Shown here: piece after piece, positions 25,893 through 35,026 of the stretch | Numbering within the stretch: position 1 is the first letter of the stretch | How the letters are laid out: every line of letters starts with the position of its first letter | NCBI RefSeq assembly: GCF_017377875.1 | Contig: NZ_CP070975.1 | Coordinates: 3,100,001-3,164,000 of the forward strand | Length of the DNA stretch: 64,000 nucleotides | Direction: 5' to 3' | DNA from: Alcaligenes sp. SORT26 | Lineage (GTDB): Bacteria; Pseudomonadota; Gammaproteobacteria; Burkholderiales; Burkholderiaceae_B | Made by a program: the position numbers and the translations under genes | Notes under the pieces: model-generated | Seen by the model: the letters and a program-made list of their open reading frames with translations, nothing else | What the model was told of the DNA's origin: nothing | Database searches by the model: none

Positions 25893-27753
25893 GAAAGACT
25901 CCTGGTTGCAAAGAGGAGACCGGCGCGCGTTTGGCGAACTCATGCAACTGCCGATCTTTGTTATACGGAAAAATATTTTCGATCCGACCTTGCGTCACTC
26001 GCAAGCGGCACTGAGTCCACCATTCAGGCTCCAGCAGTTCTGCGTGGTGGGCCATGAAGGCTTTGCGGATGCGCGGGTCGGTCAATAGAAAGTAGCCGAA
26101 TTCTTCGGGAAATACATCGTTCGGGCCGATGGGATACCAGGGCTCGCTGGCCATTTCGGCCTCTTCATTGGGCGCAGGCGGGATAACGCGGAAATTCATC
26201 TCGCGCATGTGCTGGATTTCGTCGTAGTCATAGAAGACGACGCGGCCCAGACGGGTCACCCCAAAGTTCTTGAACAGCATGTCGCCGGGGAAGATGTCGG
26301 CGGCGGCCAGTTCCCGGATGGCCTTGCCGTACTGCTCCACGGCGGCATTCAGGGCGGGGTCGCTGGCTTTGTTCAGATACAGGTTCAGCGGGGTCATGCG
26401 CCGTTCAATGTAGACGTGGCGCAGCAAGATGGTGTCTTCGGACTCCTCCAGCAGGCTAGGCACTTCGCGGCGCAATTCTTCCAGCAAAGCCGGAGAAAAA
26501 CGGTCTTTGGGCAAGGCAACCTGAGCGTAGTCCCAGGTGTCCGCCATGCGCCCGACGCGGTCGTGCTTTTTAACAAGCTGGTATTTGCTGCGTACCGTGG
26601 CGTGGTCCATGCCCTGCTTTTGAATGCGGTCACGAATCAGCTTGAACACATAGGGATAGGACGGCAGGGTGAATACTGTCATCACCATACCGGCAATACC
26701 GGGTGCCAGATCAAAGTGATCGTGCGAGTGCGACAGGTGATGCAGAAAGTCGCGGTAGAACAGGGTCTTGCCTTGCTTTTGCAGACCGATGGCGGTGTAC
26801 AGCTCGGCCTTGGGTTTGCGGGGCAGCAGGCTGGACAGGAAGTCCACATAAGCCGACGGCGCTTCCATATCGACCAGAAAATAGGCGCGGGTAAAGCTGA
26901 ACAGCGTGGACAGGTCGTCCGTGGTGTGCAGCAAGGCGTCTATATACAAGTGTCCTGAGGGGCGATGCAGGATGGCAATCGAGAACGGCAGCACTTCACC
27001 CTGATTGATCAGGCGGCCCACGACGTAAGCCCCCTTGTTGCGGAAAAACAGGGAGTTCAGCACCTGAATCTGGCAATCCGAGCCGATGCGCGAGCCATAG
27101 CCTCGTGGCAGACGGCGGCACAGTTGGCGCACGGCCATGCGGGCCAGCGTACGCACATCGCGTGGCAAATCGGCAAAGGGAGCGGCCAGACCGAAGTCGG
27201 CCAGCATATTGGTCAGGCTGGCTTCCAGACCTTCTTCGGTGGGGTAATAGACCCGATACGAAGGCAGTGCGCCATCCAGATAGTCTGTGGCAACCGCAGG
27301 ACGTACAAAAATGAATTCGTTGCGGAAGTAGTGCCGGTGCAGCACGCGGCAGGAGACGGAATTAAAGAAGGTCTCCGCACATTCTGGCTGACGGTGGCCC
27401 GAGAGCAGACGTACAAATTCAGCCTTGGCCTGCAACCAGAGCTGTTGCTGGGCATCGTCCAGATGCGCCGGGCTGGCCGGATCGGGCTGATGCAAGCGCA
27501 GCGTCTGGCTGAGCATGGATGCGCATTCGCGCACCCGTGTGGCGTAGTACTCGATACGTTCGCGCGATAGCTGCTGAATACCATGCCAGTCGCCCGATTC
27601 GTATAAAGACTTGGCGCGCTGGGCGCTGTAGCGAAACAGCGCATAGTGGCGATTAAAGCCGTCCAGCATGGCCTGGGCCACCTGGACAGCCGTCAAACCC
27701 GGTTTGTGAACCGGTGTAATGACCGTGGTTTCGCCAAAATCAGGGTTAGACAT
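25885..27753 (-). CDS. aceK: Isocitrate dehydrogenase kinase/phosphatase
   Basis: The 622-residue AceK phosphorylates and dephosphorylates isocitrate dehydrogenase to divert carbon into the glyoxylate bypass. Features include AQAMLDGFNRHYALFRYSAQRAKSLYESGDW near 28-58, the C-terminal kinase-like domain with FKLIRDRIQKQGMDHATVRSKYQLVKKHDRVGRMADTWDYA near 330-375, and FGVTRLGRVVFYDYDEIQHMREMNFRVIPPAP. It is not next to aceA/aceB but sits between ivd and a thiolase gene, 12 bases after ivd and overlapping the thiolase start. That couples glyoxylate-shunt control to growth on leucine/isovalerate, which yields acetyl-CoA. Confidence 0.95.
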   Translation of the reverse strand: MSNPDFGETTVITPVHKPGLTAVQVAQAMLDGFNRHYALFRYSAQRAKSLYESGDWHGIQQLSRERIEYYATRVRECASMLSQTLRLHQPDPASPAHLDDAQQQLWLQAKAEFVRLLSGHRQPECAETFFNSVSCRVLHRHYFRNEFIFVRPAVATDYLDGALPSYRVYYPTEEGLEASLTNMLADFGLAAPFADLPRDVRTLARMAVRQLCRRLPRGYGSRIGSDCQIQVLNSLFFRNKGAYVVGRLINQGEVLPFSIAILHRPSGHLYIDALLHTTDDLSTLFSFTRAYFLVDMEAPSAYVDFLSSLLPRKPKAELYTAIGLQKQGKTLFYRDFLHHLSHSHDHFDLAPGIAGMVMTVFTLPSYPYVFKLIRDRIQKQGMDHATVRSKYQLVKKHDRVGRMADTWDYAQVALPKDRFSPALLEELRREVPSLLEESEDTILLRHVYIERRMTPLNLYLNKASDPALNAAVEQYGKAIRELAAADIFPGDMLFKNFGVTRLGRVVFYDYDEIQHMREMNFRVIPPAPNEEAEMASEPWYPIGPNDVFPEEFGYFLLTDPRIRKAFMAHHAELLEPEWWTQCRLRVTQGRIENIFPYNKDRQLHEFAKRAPVSSLQPGVFHD

Positions 27754-27765
27754 GCCTCTGCCTTT

Positions 27766-28944
27766 TTAGGCGGTTTCGGCGAACAGTTCGCGGCCGATCA
27801 GCATGCGGCGGATTTCACTGGTGCCCGCGCCGATCTCGTACAGCTTGGCATCGCGCCACAGGCGGCCTGTGGGGAACTCGTTGATGTAGCCGTTACCACC
27901 CAGAATCTGGATGCCTTCACCGGCCATCCAGGTGGCTTTTTCAGCGCTGTACAAGATAGCGGCTGCGCAGTCTTTACGCACGGAACGCACGTGGCCTGCA
28001 CCCAGACGATCCAGGTTCTTGCCCACGGCATAGCACAGGGCACGGCTGGCTTGCAGGGTGGTGTACATATCGGCCACCTTGCCTTGAATCAACTGGAATT
28101 CGCCAATGGCCTGGCCGAACTGCTTGCGGTCGTGGATGTAAGGGACAACCACATCCATGACGGCTTGCATGATGCCCAGTGGGCCACCGGCCAGCACGGC
28201 ACGTTCGTAATCCAGGCCGGACATCAGCACTTTGACGCCACCATTGAGTTGGCCCAGCACGTTTTCCTCAGGCACTTCACAGTCCTGGAATACCAGCTCG
28301 CCTGTGTGGCTGCCGCGCATGCCTAACTTGTCCAGCTTTTGGGCGACGGAAAAACCGGGGAAATCTTTTTCGATCAGGAAGGCGGTAATGCCGCGCGAAC
28401 CAGCTTGTGGGTCGGTCTTGGCGTACACCACCAGGGTGTCAGCGTCCGGGCCGTTGGTAATCCACATTTTGGAGCCGTTCAGCACATAGCGATCGCCCTT
28501 CTTTTCGGCGCGCAACTTCATGCTGACCACGTCAGAACCGGCGCCCGGCTCGCTCATGGCCAAAGCACCAATGTGCTCGCCGCTGATCAGCTTGGGCAGG
28601 TATTTTTGTTTTTGCGCTTCGGTGCCGTTGCGGTTGATCTGGTTCACACACAGATTGGAGTGGGCACCGTAGGACAGGGCCACCGAGGCGCTGGCACGCG
28701 AGACTTCTTCCATGGCGATCATGTGCGCCAGGTAACCCAGGTTGGCACCACCGTATTCTTCGCTAACGGTCATGCCCAGCAAACCCATCTCACCGAATTT
28801 CTTCCACAAGTGCATGGGGAACTGGTCGTCGTGATCCAACTGAGCCGCTAAGGGGGCAATTTCGGCCTGGGAGAAGTCGGCGACAGCGTCGCGCAGCATG
28901 TCCAGGTCGGAGCCAAGATCGAAATTCAGGCCGGGCAGGCTCAT
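27766..28944 (-). CDS. ivd: Isovaleryl-CoA dehydrogenase
   Basis: This 392-residue FAD-dependent acyl-CoA dehydrogenase oxidises isovaleryl-CoA to 3-methylcrotonyl-CoA. It has [54 protein letters not shown] near 50-105, [41 protein letters not shown] near 130-175, [18 protein letters not shown] holding the family's catalytic-region Glu (near 250), and the C-terminal FAD/dimer motif [40 protein letters not shown]. The catalytic Glu in the DYERA context is characteristic of isovaleryl-CoA dehydrogenases. It is the first gene after a LiuR-type operator. Confidence 0.95.
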   Translation of the reverse strand: MSLPGLNFDLGSDLDMLRDAVADFSQAEIAPLAAQLDHDDQFPMHLWKKFGEMGLLGMTVSEEYGGANLGYLAHMIAMEEVSRASASVALSYGAHSNLCVNQINRNGTEAQKQKYLPKLISGEHIGALAMSEPGAGSDVVSMKLRAEKKGDRYVLNGSKMWITNGPDADTLVVYAKTDPQAGSRGITAFLIEKDFPGFSVAQKLDKLGMRGSHTGELVFQDCEVPEENVLGQLNGGVKVLMSGLDYERAVLAGGPLGIMQAVMDVVVPYIHDRKQFGQAIGEFQLIQGKVADMYTTLQASRALCYAVGKNLDRLGAGHVRSVRKDCAAAILYSAEKATWMAGEGIQILGGNGYINEFPTGRLWRDAKLYEIGAGTSEIRRMLIGRELFAETA

Positions 28945-28990
28945 GAGACACTCCGTGGAAATAAATGGGTTGTGGAATTGTATTTATATT

Positions 28991-29006
28991 ACGTTTACGT
29001 AAACGT
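28991..29006. promoter_or_regulatory. LiuR operator in the ivd promoter
   Basis: ACGTTTACGTAAACGT is a perfect 16-base palindrome 46 bases upstream of the ivd start. It shares TTTACGTAAACGT (28994-29006) with the site upstream of liuR at 29430. The spacing suits repression by a MerR-family regulator in the core promoter. Confidence 0.85.
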
Positions 29007-29025
29007 CATATATATGGGTTTTCCC

Positions 29026-29418
29026 TTATCGGGCTTCGGTTTTCAGTTGTTCGCTCATGTTGTGACAGATGTCGAGCTGGTCCTGGATTTCCTGCAAGGT
29101 CTGATCCAGGTCCTGTCGCTGACGCTCCAGGCGCAGGCGATGCTCGTTCAGAACCTCCTGATAGTGCTTAAGCTGGGAGGCCGTGTCCATCGGGGATTCA
29201 TACATATTGATCAGCCGCAGAATCTCCGATAACTGCAGCCCCAGCCTTTTGCCACGCAGGGCCAGCTTCAGGCGTGCGCGATCGCGGGGCTGATAAATGC
29301 GCTGAGTACCTTGGCGCAGCGGGCTCAAAATTCCTTGATCTTCATAGAAGCGCAGGGTGCGGGGCGTGATGCCAAACTCGTGCGCCAGATCCGATATTGT
29401 CCAGGTTGTCGTTGTCAT
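29026..29418 (-). CDS. liuR: MerR-family regulator of leucine/isovalerate catabolism (LiuR)
   Basis: This 130-residue protein has a MerR winged-helix domain (WTISDLAHEFGITPRTLRFYEDQGILSPLRQGTQRIYQPRDRARLKLALRGKRLGLQLSEI, residues 6-67) and a coiled-coil dimerisation helix (about 75-125), with no metal-binding cysteines. It sits at the head of the ivd operon, between two copies of the same palindromic operator, one before ivd and one before its own start. This matches the LiuR type that represses branched-chain degradation genes and itself. Confidence 0.92.
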   Translation of the reverse strand: MTTTTWTISDLAHEFGITPRTLRFYEDQGILSPLRQGTQRIYQPRDRARLKLALRGKRLGLQLSEILRLINMYESPMDTASQLKHYQEVLNEHRLRLERQRQDLDQTLQEIQDQLDICHNMSEQLKTEAR

Positions 29419-29429
29419 TTTTAGTGTGA

Positions 29430-29445
29430 TTTACGTAAACGTAAA
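29430..29445. promoter_or_regulatory. LiuR operator upstream of liuR
   Basis: TTTACGTAAACGTAAA lies 12-27 bases upstream of the liuR start and in the divergent intergenic region before the metallo-hydrolase gene. It shares 13 consecutive bases with the ivd operator, so it probably serves autoregulation and may also control the divergent gene. Confidence 0.8.
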
Positions 29446-29533
29446 CTATCATGCCATAGAGCCGGGGTGCGAACTAGGGCCTTTTAGTATGGTCTGCCCT
29501 TACGCCCGACAAGAGCCATTCTTTGGAGCGAGC

Positions 29534-30610
29534 ATGAATCCTAACGAACAAAAATTGAATTATCCCTGGGCAGATACCCTGCCCCCAGCGGGCGGCAGCC
29601 TGGAAGTCGCGCCGGGGGTGCGCTGGCTGCGCATGCCTTTGCCCTTTGCGCTGGATCACATCAATTTGTGGCTATTGCGCGACCAAATCGATGGGCGCGA
29701 TGGCTGGACGATTGTGGACTGTGGTGTCGCTCGCCCCGAAGTGCGCGAGCTGTGGGAACAGGTTTTTCAGAATGAGCTGGACGGTTTGCCGGTGCTGCGT
29801 GTGATCGTCACGCACATGCACCCGGATCATGTTGGCTTGGCGGACTGGTTGTGCCAGCGCTGGGATGCGCCGCTGTGGATCAGCATGACCGATTACGCAA
29901 CCGCCAAGCTGTGGTCCGGTGCAGGTGGACGTCAGACAGGTGCAGAAGCAGGTGGTCCCAACGGTGTCGCGGCTGAAGCGCACTTTGTTCGTCACGGTTT
30001 GCAGGATGAAAAAGCTCGCGAGCAGATTCGCAGCCGGGGCGATTACTATCCTTCGATGGTGCCTTCGGTGCCCGAGCGTTTTGTGCGTTTGATGGATGGT
30101 CAGCGCGTGGTGATTGCCGGTCGCCCCTGGCGCTTGATTGTGGGTTACGGCCATGCTCCCGAGCATATGTCCCTGTACTGCGAAGAGCTGAAAGTGCTGA
30201 TCTCCGGTGACATGCTCTTGCCGCGTATCTCCACCAATATCAGCGTGTTCGATACCGAGCCTTTCGCTAATCCGCTGCCCTTGTACCTGAACTCCCTGCT
30301 GTCCTATCAGGATCTGGCCCCGGACACCCTGGTGCTGCCTTCGCACGGCAAGCCTTTCCGTGGCATGCATGAACGTATCCGTCAGCAGCAGGAGCACCAC
30401 GCCGATCGTCTGGAAGAAGTCCTGGAAGCCTGCGCCCAGCCCTGTACTGCTGCGGATATTCTGCCCGTGCTGTTTCACCGCAAGCTGGACTCCCATCAGA
30501 TGACCTTTGCCATGGGTGAGGCGATTGCTCACCTGCACGCCTTGTTCTTTGATGATCGTCTGCGCCGTGAAATGGGCGAGGATGGCGTGTACCGCTTCCA
30601 GCGGATTTAA
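29534..30610 (+). CDS. MBL-fold metallo-hydrolase
   Basis: This 358-residue metallo-beta-lactamase-fold hydrolase has the metal-binding motif VIVTHMHPDHVGLADWL (near 92-108), a third His in YGHAPEHMSLYC (near 210), the bridging Asp in LISGDMLLPRIS (near 230), and the final His in LPSHGKPFRG (near 275). Substrate is not evident; thioester hydrolases and lactonases share the fold. GGAG precedes the ATG at 29534; more upstream codons run through the liuR operator and are rejected. Being divergent from liuR over a shared operator, it may belong to the LiuR regulon. Confidence 0.85.
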   Translation: MNPNEQKLNYPWADTLPPAGGSLEVAPGVRWLRMPLPFALDHINLWLLRDQIDGRDGWTIVDCGVARPEVRELWEQVFQNELDGLPVLRVIVTHMHPDHVGLADWLCQRWDAPLWISMTDYATAKLWSGAGGRQTGAEAGGPNGVAAEAHFVRHGLQDEKAREQIRSRGDYYPSMVPSVPERFVRLMDGQRVVIAGRPWRLIVGYGHAPEHMSLYCEELKVLISGDMLLPRISTNISVFDTEPFANPLPLYLNSLLSYQDLAPDTLVLPSHGKPFRGMHERIRQQQEHHADRLEEVLEACAQPCTAADILPVLFHRKLDSHQMTFAMGEAIAHLHALFFDDRLRREMGEDGVYRFQRI

Positions 30611-30628
30611 GCGCTGAACCGCTTGTGC

Positions 30629-30649
30629 CGCCCTCTTAATAAGGGGGCG
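30629..30649 (+). terminator. Stem-loop after the metallo-hydrolase gene
   Basis: CGCCCTCTT (30629-30637) and AAGGGGGCG (30641-30649) pair with one G/T and a three-base loop, 19 bases past the stop. A T tract is missing, so strength is uncertain. Confidence 0.45.
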
Positions 30650-30732
30650 CAATATAGCGAAAAGGACTTAGACGACTGAGCATCATGGCCTGTGGTAGCG
30701 TAGAGCTTTTCTTGCTACCGCCTGCCGACACT

Positions 30733-31929
30733 ATGAGCTCTGATCTCGCCCTGGATACCGCCCTGCAACACACTGGTCTGGCACCATTTGACCCGCATAC
30801 GGATGCGGCACCGGTGGCTGTGCCCATCATGCGCACCAGCACGGTGCGCTTTCGCAATCTGGATGCTTTGGACCGGGCACAGGCGGATAAGGCCGATCCT
30901 GAAAAACGGTCGGTGACCTATGGGCGCTCCGGCATGGATACCCATGCGGCGCTGGAGCAGGTGTTCTGTCAGTTGGAGTCTGCCACCCAGGCCTTGCTGG
31001 CACCGTCGGGCATGGCCGCGATCACCCTGGGCCTGTTGGCCTTGCTGGATTCTGGCGATCACGTGCTGATTGCCGACAGTGCTTACGGCCCGGTGCGCTA
31101 TCTGGAAAAAACCGTGCTGCGTCGCATGGGCATACAGGCCACGTTTTGTGCGCCCACCCCCGAGGAAATGTCCCGTCATCTGCAAGACAACACCCGCATG
31201 GTGTATGTGGAATCGCCCAGTTCTTTGCTGATGCAGATGCTGGACATGCCTGCCTTGGCCGAGTTTGGCCGCAAGCATGATTTGCTGCTGGTTACGGACA
31301 ATACCTGGGGCTCGGGCTATATCTACCGCCCGCTGGAGCTGGGTTTTGATGTGTCCATTGTGGCGGGCACCAAGTACGTGGCGGGCCATTCCGACTTGAT
31401 GCTGGGTGCCGTGATGTCGGCAGACCCGGCCATCAACAAGCGCTTGCACGACAACCACTATGCTCTGGGCTTTTCCATCAGTGCGGACGATGCCTGGCTG
31501 GCCTTGCGCGGTGTGCGTACCTTGCCTATCCGTATGCGCGAAAGTGCAGCCAATGCCTTGAAGGTCTGCCAGTTTCTGGATAGTCGTCCTGAAGTTACCC
31601 GTATTTATCATCCGGCCTGGCCTCAAGATCCCGGCCATGCGCTGTGGCAGCGCGACTGCACAGGCTCGAACGGCATGTTGTCGGTGCAGCTAAGGATGAG
31701 CAATGCCCAGGCGCGTGTGTTTGTAGATGCCCTGACGCTTTTTGGCATCGGCTTTTCCTGGGGCGGCTTTGAGAGCCTGGTGCAGTTGGTGGATACCGCA
31801 TTTTTAAGCGGCCACAGCTATTGGAAAGAAAGCCAGGATAGCCTGGTGCGCCTGCATATCGGTCTGGAATCAACGCAGGATTTATGTGCTGACCTGACGC
31901 AGGCCTTCGAGAAAGCGGCGCGCGTTTAA
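30733..31929 (+). CDS. metC: Cystathionine beta-lyase type PLP enzyme
   Basis: The 398-residue Cys/Met-metabolism PLP enzyme has the PLP phosphate motif YGRSGMDTHAALEQVFCQLE (near 60), LAPSGMAAITLGLLALLDSGDHVLIADSAYGP (near 92-123), the cofactor Asp in LLLVTDNTWGSGY, and the Schiff-base lysine in SIVAGTKYVAGHSDLMLGAVM (near 210). YGRSG in place of YGR/T-RxxNP is typical of the MetC group, which cleaves cystathionine to homocysteine, pyruvate and ammonia. An ATG at 30685 would add 16 residues not seen in the family, so 30733 is preferred; neither has a strong ribosome site. Confidence 0.87.
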   Translation: MSSDLALDTALQHTGLAPFDPHTDAAPVAVPIMRTSTVRFRNLDALDRAQADKADPEKRSVTYGRSGMDTHAALEQVFCQLESATQALLAPSGMAAITLGLLALLDSGDHVLIADSAYGPVRYLEKTVLRRMGIQATFCAPTPEEMSRHLQDNTRMVYVESPSSLLMQMLDMPALAEFGRKHDLLLVTDNTWGSGYIYRPLELGFDVSIVAGTKYVAGHSDLMLGAVMSADPAINKRLHDNHYALGFSISADDAWLALRGVRTLPIRMRESAANALKVCQFLDSRPEVTRIYHPAWPQDPGHALWQRDCTGSNGMLSVQLRMSNAQARVFVDALTLFGIGFSWGGFESLVQLVDTAFLSGHSYWKESQDSLVRLHIGLESTQDLCADLTQAFEKAARV

Positions 31930-31946
31930 GCCCCGCTATTGCTGCT

Positions 31947-32855
31947 TCAGGCAATGTGCAAACCCTGGCCTAAATGAGCCAGGGTAGCACTGACTTTGGG
32001 CAGCAGTTGTCGGCCTACCGGCCAGATCAGACTAAGCGGCAAACCCTCGGTATCAAGCTGCGGCAGCAGTGCTATCAGCTCGCCTTTATCCAGATGTTCC
32101 TGCACCAGCCAGGTGGCAAGCTGGGCGATACCGCCTTGCGCCAGGACGGCGGTGATCTGGGCTTCGGCATTCCCCACAATCAGCCCCCCTCTTTGCTCCT
32201 GCAATTCGCTCAGGCCATTGTCGTGCAGGATGCTCCAGGGGCTGGTGCTGCCGTCTGCGCGGCCATACAGCACCTTATTGTGCTCCTCCAGATCGGCCAG
32301 TGTGGCGGGTGCCCCAGCATGGCTCAGGTAGGCGGGAGAGGCACAAAAAATCAGGCGTTCGCGCCCCAGGTGCTGATAACCCAGATTGGGCGAGTCCGGT
32401 GCGGGACCGCCGATGCGCACGGCCAGATCTATTCCTTCTTCGACGACATCTACAAAGCGGTCTGATAAAGACAAATGCATATCCAGCAAAGGGTATTGCT
32501 GGCGTAGTTGCAGCAGTAAAGGCCAAACCTTCAGGCGTCCGAAGGTAGCGGGCGCGTCGATACGCAACTTGCCCAGTGGTGCCTCGTGGCGCGAGGCCAG
32601 GGACTGCTCTGCCTGTTCAAGCTCTGACAAGACCCGTACACAACTGTGATAGAAGGCGGTACCGGCATCGGTCAGGGCCAGCCGTCGCGTGCTGCGTTCC
32701 AATAATCGTGCGCCCAGACGATCTTCCAGACGCGCCACGCTTTTACTGATGGCGGACCCACTCAGGTTCAGCACCACACCAGCGGCGGTAAAACTGCCTG
32801 CATCAACGCTAGCGACAAAGGCAGCAATGCCTTTCAGGCGTTCTGAGGGGATCAT
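31947..32855 (-). CDS. LysR-family transcriptional regulator
   Basis: This 302-residue regulator has an N-terminal winged helix (GIAAFVASVDAGSFTAAGVVLNLSGSAISKSVARLEDRLGARLLERSTRRLALTDAG) and a C-terminal effector domain with LRIDAPATFGRLKVWPLLLQL and VDLAVRIGGPAPDSPNLGYQHLG. The subtype with ERSTRRLALTDAG is common among regulators of efflux or oxidoreductase genes. It is divergent from the MFS transporter gene, 104 bases apart, and probably controls it. Confidence 0.92.
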   Translation of the reverse strand: MIPSERLKGIAAFVASVDAGSFTAAGVVLNLSGSAISKSVARLEDRLGARLLERSTRRLALTDAGTAFYHSCVRVLSELEQAEQSLASRHEAPLGKLRIDAPATFGRLKVWPLLLQLRQQYPLLDMHLSLSDRFVDVVEEGIDLAVRIGGPAPDSPNLGYQHLGRERLIFCASPAYLSHAGAPATLADLEEHNKVLYGRADGSTSPWSILHDNGLSELQEQRGGLIVGNAEAQITAVLAQGGIAQLATWLVQEHLDKGELIALLPQLDTEGLPLSLIWPVGRQLLPKVSATLAHLGQGLHIA

Positions 32856-32959
32856 AGTTGGCCTATTGGGGAATTTATTTCTCTAATAAGCTGAAAATTT
32901 ACCAGAGATAAGATTGGTTTGCTTGAATAGACTTGGGCTTTCTAGATTTCTGGAAGTTC

Positions 32960-34162
32960 ATGATGTCTACCCTGGCTCACTCGAACCGGCCTGCGCATGC
33001 TGGCAGCGTCTTCGCGGCAGCGATTTTGGCAGCCGCCGCTTTTGTCATTGTCACTACCGAGTATTTGATTGTGGGCCTCTTGCCCGCTCTGTCGCGGGAC
33101 TTGGGCATATCCATCTCTTTAGCCGGTCAGTTGCTGACCTTGTTTGCTTTTACCGTGATGCTGTTTGGGCCACCGCTGACCGCCATGCTGGCGCATGTGA
33201 ATCGCAAGCCCTTGTTCATCACTATCTTGTTGTTGTTTGCCGGGGCCAATACCTTGGCCGCCCTGGCTCCCAATATCTGGGTGTTGGCCTTGGCAAGATT
33301 CCTGCCTGCACTGGCTTTGCCCGTGTTCTGGGGCATGGCCAGTGAAACAGCCGGGCGTCTGGCAGGACCGCAGGCAGCGGGCCGGGCGGTGTCACAGGTC
33401 TACCTGGGCATTTCGGCCGCCCTGCTGTTCGGGATTCCTTTGGGAACCTTGGCTGCCGATACGATGGGCTGGCGCGGGGCATTTTGGATGCTGGCGGCTT
33501 TGTCTTTATTGATGGCCGTGTCTTTGGCGCTATGGATGCCTGCTGTGCCGGGGACCGCGCGGGTAAGTCTGTCGCAGCAAGCTCGTTTGCTGCGTGATGG
33601 CCGAGTCATGGCACACGTAGCGTTGTCGGTTTTGGTCTTTAGCGCCATGTTCACGGCCTATACCTATTTGGCGGATGTCTTGGAGCGCGTCATGCAAGTG
33701 CCTGCGGCCTGGGTGGGCTGGTGTCTGATGGGCTTTGGTGCGGTGGGTTTGGTGGGCAATTATTGGGGCGGTCGACTGGTGGATCGCAATGCTTTGCGTA
33801 GCACCGCCTTATTTGCTGTTTTGTTGGGTATCGCCATGAGCATTGCGGTGCTGGGCGCTTCGTCGCTGTTTATCTGGATACCTGCCCTGGCACTGTGGGG
33901 ACTGGCGTATACCGCCCTGTTTCCTGTGTGTCAGGTACGCGTCATGCAGACGGCCCCGCAGGCTGAAGCCTTGGCGGGCACCTTGAATGTGGCGGCGGCC
34001 AATGCGGGCACGGGGCTGGGTGCGATGTTGGGTGGGGCGATGATTGCCCACAGTGGTTTGCTGACTGCTGTCTTGACGGCGGTGGTCTTGGCGCTGTTGA
34101 GCGGTGTTCTGGCTATGGGGTGGCGGCGATTACGCGCTAGATGCAGGAACCTTCGTTTTTGA
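32960..34162 (+). CDS. MFS transporter, DHA1-type drug efflux
   Basis: The 400-residue protein has about twelve membrane helices starting with AAAILAAAAFVIVTTEYLIVGLLPALSRDLGISISLAGQLLTLFAFTVMLFGPPLTAMLAHVNRK, the AraJ/sugar-efflux-like pattern of the DHA1 family, with the loop 2-3 segment LAHVNRKPLF. It likely exports small molecules by proton antiport; the substrate is unknown. Two adjacent ATG codons (32960, 32963) follow TGGAAG; the second has better spacing. It is divergent from the LysR gene and ends before a terminator. Confidence 0.85.
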   Translation: MMSTLAHSNRPAHAGSVFAAAILAAAAFVIVTTEYLIVGLLPALSRDLGISISLAGQLLTLFAFTVMLFGPPLTAMLAHVNRKPLFITILLLFAGANTLAALAPNIWVLALARFLPALALPVFWGMASETAGRLAGPQAAGRAVSQVYLGISAALLFGIPLGTLAADTMGWRGAFWMLAALSLLMAVSLALWMPAVPGTARVSLSQQARLLRDGRVMAHVALSVLVFSAMFTAYTYLADVLERVMQVPAAWVGWCLMGFGAVGLVGNYWGGRLVDRNALRSTALFAVLLGIAMSIAVLGASSLFIWIPALALWGLAYTALFPVCQVRVMQTAPQAEALAGTLNVAAANAGTGLGAMLGGAMIAHSGLLTAVLTAVVLALLSGVLAMGWRRLRARCRNLRF

Positions 34163-34225
34163 TGGTTTGCCAGACCGAATGGCAGTCATTGCCAAGCAGA
34201 AACAAACAACAAGCCCGGAAACGAC

Positions 34226-34270
34226 AAGGGCCCTCAAAACCGGAATGAATCCAGTCTTGAGGGCCCTTGG
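34226..34270. terminator. Stem-loop between the convergent MFS and dsbA genes
   Basis: CAAGGGCCCTCAA (34226-34238) pairs perfectly with TTGAGGGCCCTTG (34258-34270) around a 19-base loop. No long T tract, but position between convergent stops supports a terminator role. Confidence 0.6.
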
Positions 34271-34295
34271 CTGTATAGCTCAGCCAGACCGCTAA

Positions 34296-34937
34296 TTAGC
34301 GATTGGTGACCATTTTCACCAGTTCTTGAGCCTTGGTGATGCTTTCGTCGTAGCCATTGGCCAAGGCAGGCGAAGTCACGAACTTGCCACCCACGGCCAG
34401 GCTAGGAGTGCCCTGGATCTGGTAGGTATTGGACAGTTCGTTGGCCTTGTTGGCTTTGGTCTGTACGCCAAAAGAGTTGAAGGTCTGCTCGAAGCGGGCC
34501 TTGTCTACGCCTTGCTGGGCTGCCCAGGCCGTGATGGTCTTGGCATCAAAAATGCGTTCGCGTTTTTGGTGAATCGCTTCAAACACCTTGGGATGCAGGT
34601 CCAGACGGTCCATGGCTTCCAGGGTGTAGTACAGCTTTTGCAGGTCGGTCATACCGGCATTGAAGGCGACCGGCACACGGCGCAGCACGACATTGTCGGG
34701 CAGGCTCTTGGCCCAGGCTTCGACCTTGGGTTCCAGAATGGCGCAGTGTGGGCAGCTATAGGAGAAGAACTCCAGCACTTCGGTTTTACCGACGCTGTCC
34801 GAGGGCTGAGCCGCAGGCAGGGTGACGTAGCCTTGGTCGGCTTGTTGAGCCAGCGCGCTGGTGGCGGGCAACAAAGTCGCCCCAGCCAACAGACTGGCAC
34901 CGACCAGGGATCGTACAAACAATGCGTTCAGCTTCAT
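34296..34937 (-). CDS. dsbA: Periplasmic thiol:disulfide interchange protein
   Basis: The 213-residue protein has a signal peptide (MKLNALFVRSLVGASLLAGATLLPATSALA), the thioredoxin-fold active site FFSYSCPHCAILEPKVEAW with CPHC near residue 61, and the cis-proline loop GTPSLAVGG near 180. It oxidises cysteines of secreted proteins in the periplasm. The order argS - SPOR gene - dsbA on one strand is a common betaproteobacterial arrangement; spacing to the SPOR gene is 89 bases. Confidence 0.95.
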   Translation of the reverse strand: MKLNALFVRSLVGASLLAGATLLPATSALAQQADQGYVTLPAAQPSDSVGKTEVLEFFSYSCPHCAILEPKVEAWAKSLPDNVVLRRVPVAFNAGMTDLQKLYYTLEAMDRLDLHPKVFEAIHQKRERIFDAKTITAWAAQQGVDKARFEQTFNSFGVQTKANKANELSNTYQIQGTPSLAVGGKFVTSPALANGYDESITKAQELVKMVTNR

Positions 34938-35026
34938 GAATCAATTTCCTTAAGGGGGAAGATGAGGTCTATGACCTGTGCAATGGCGGAAAAGTTCACC
35001 TTCGGGCTGCCTTTGGCACAAATTGC

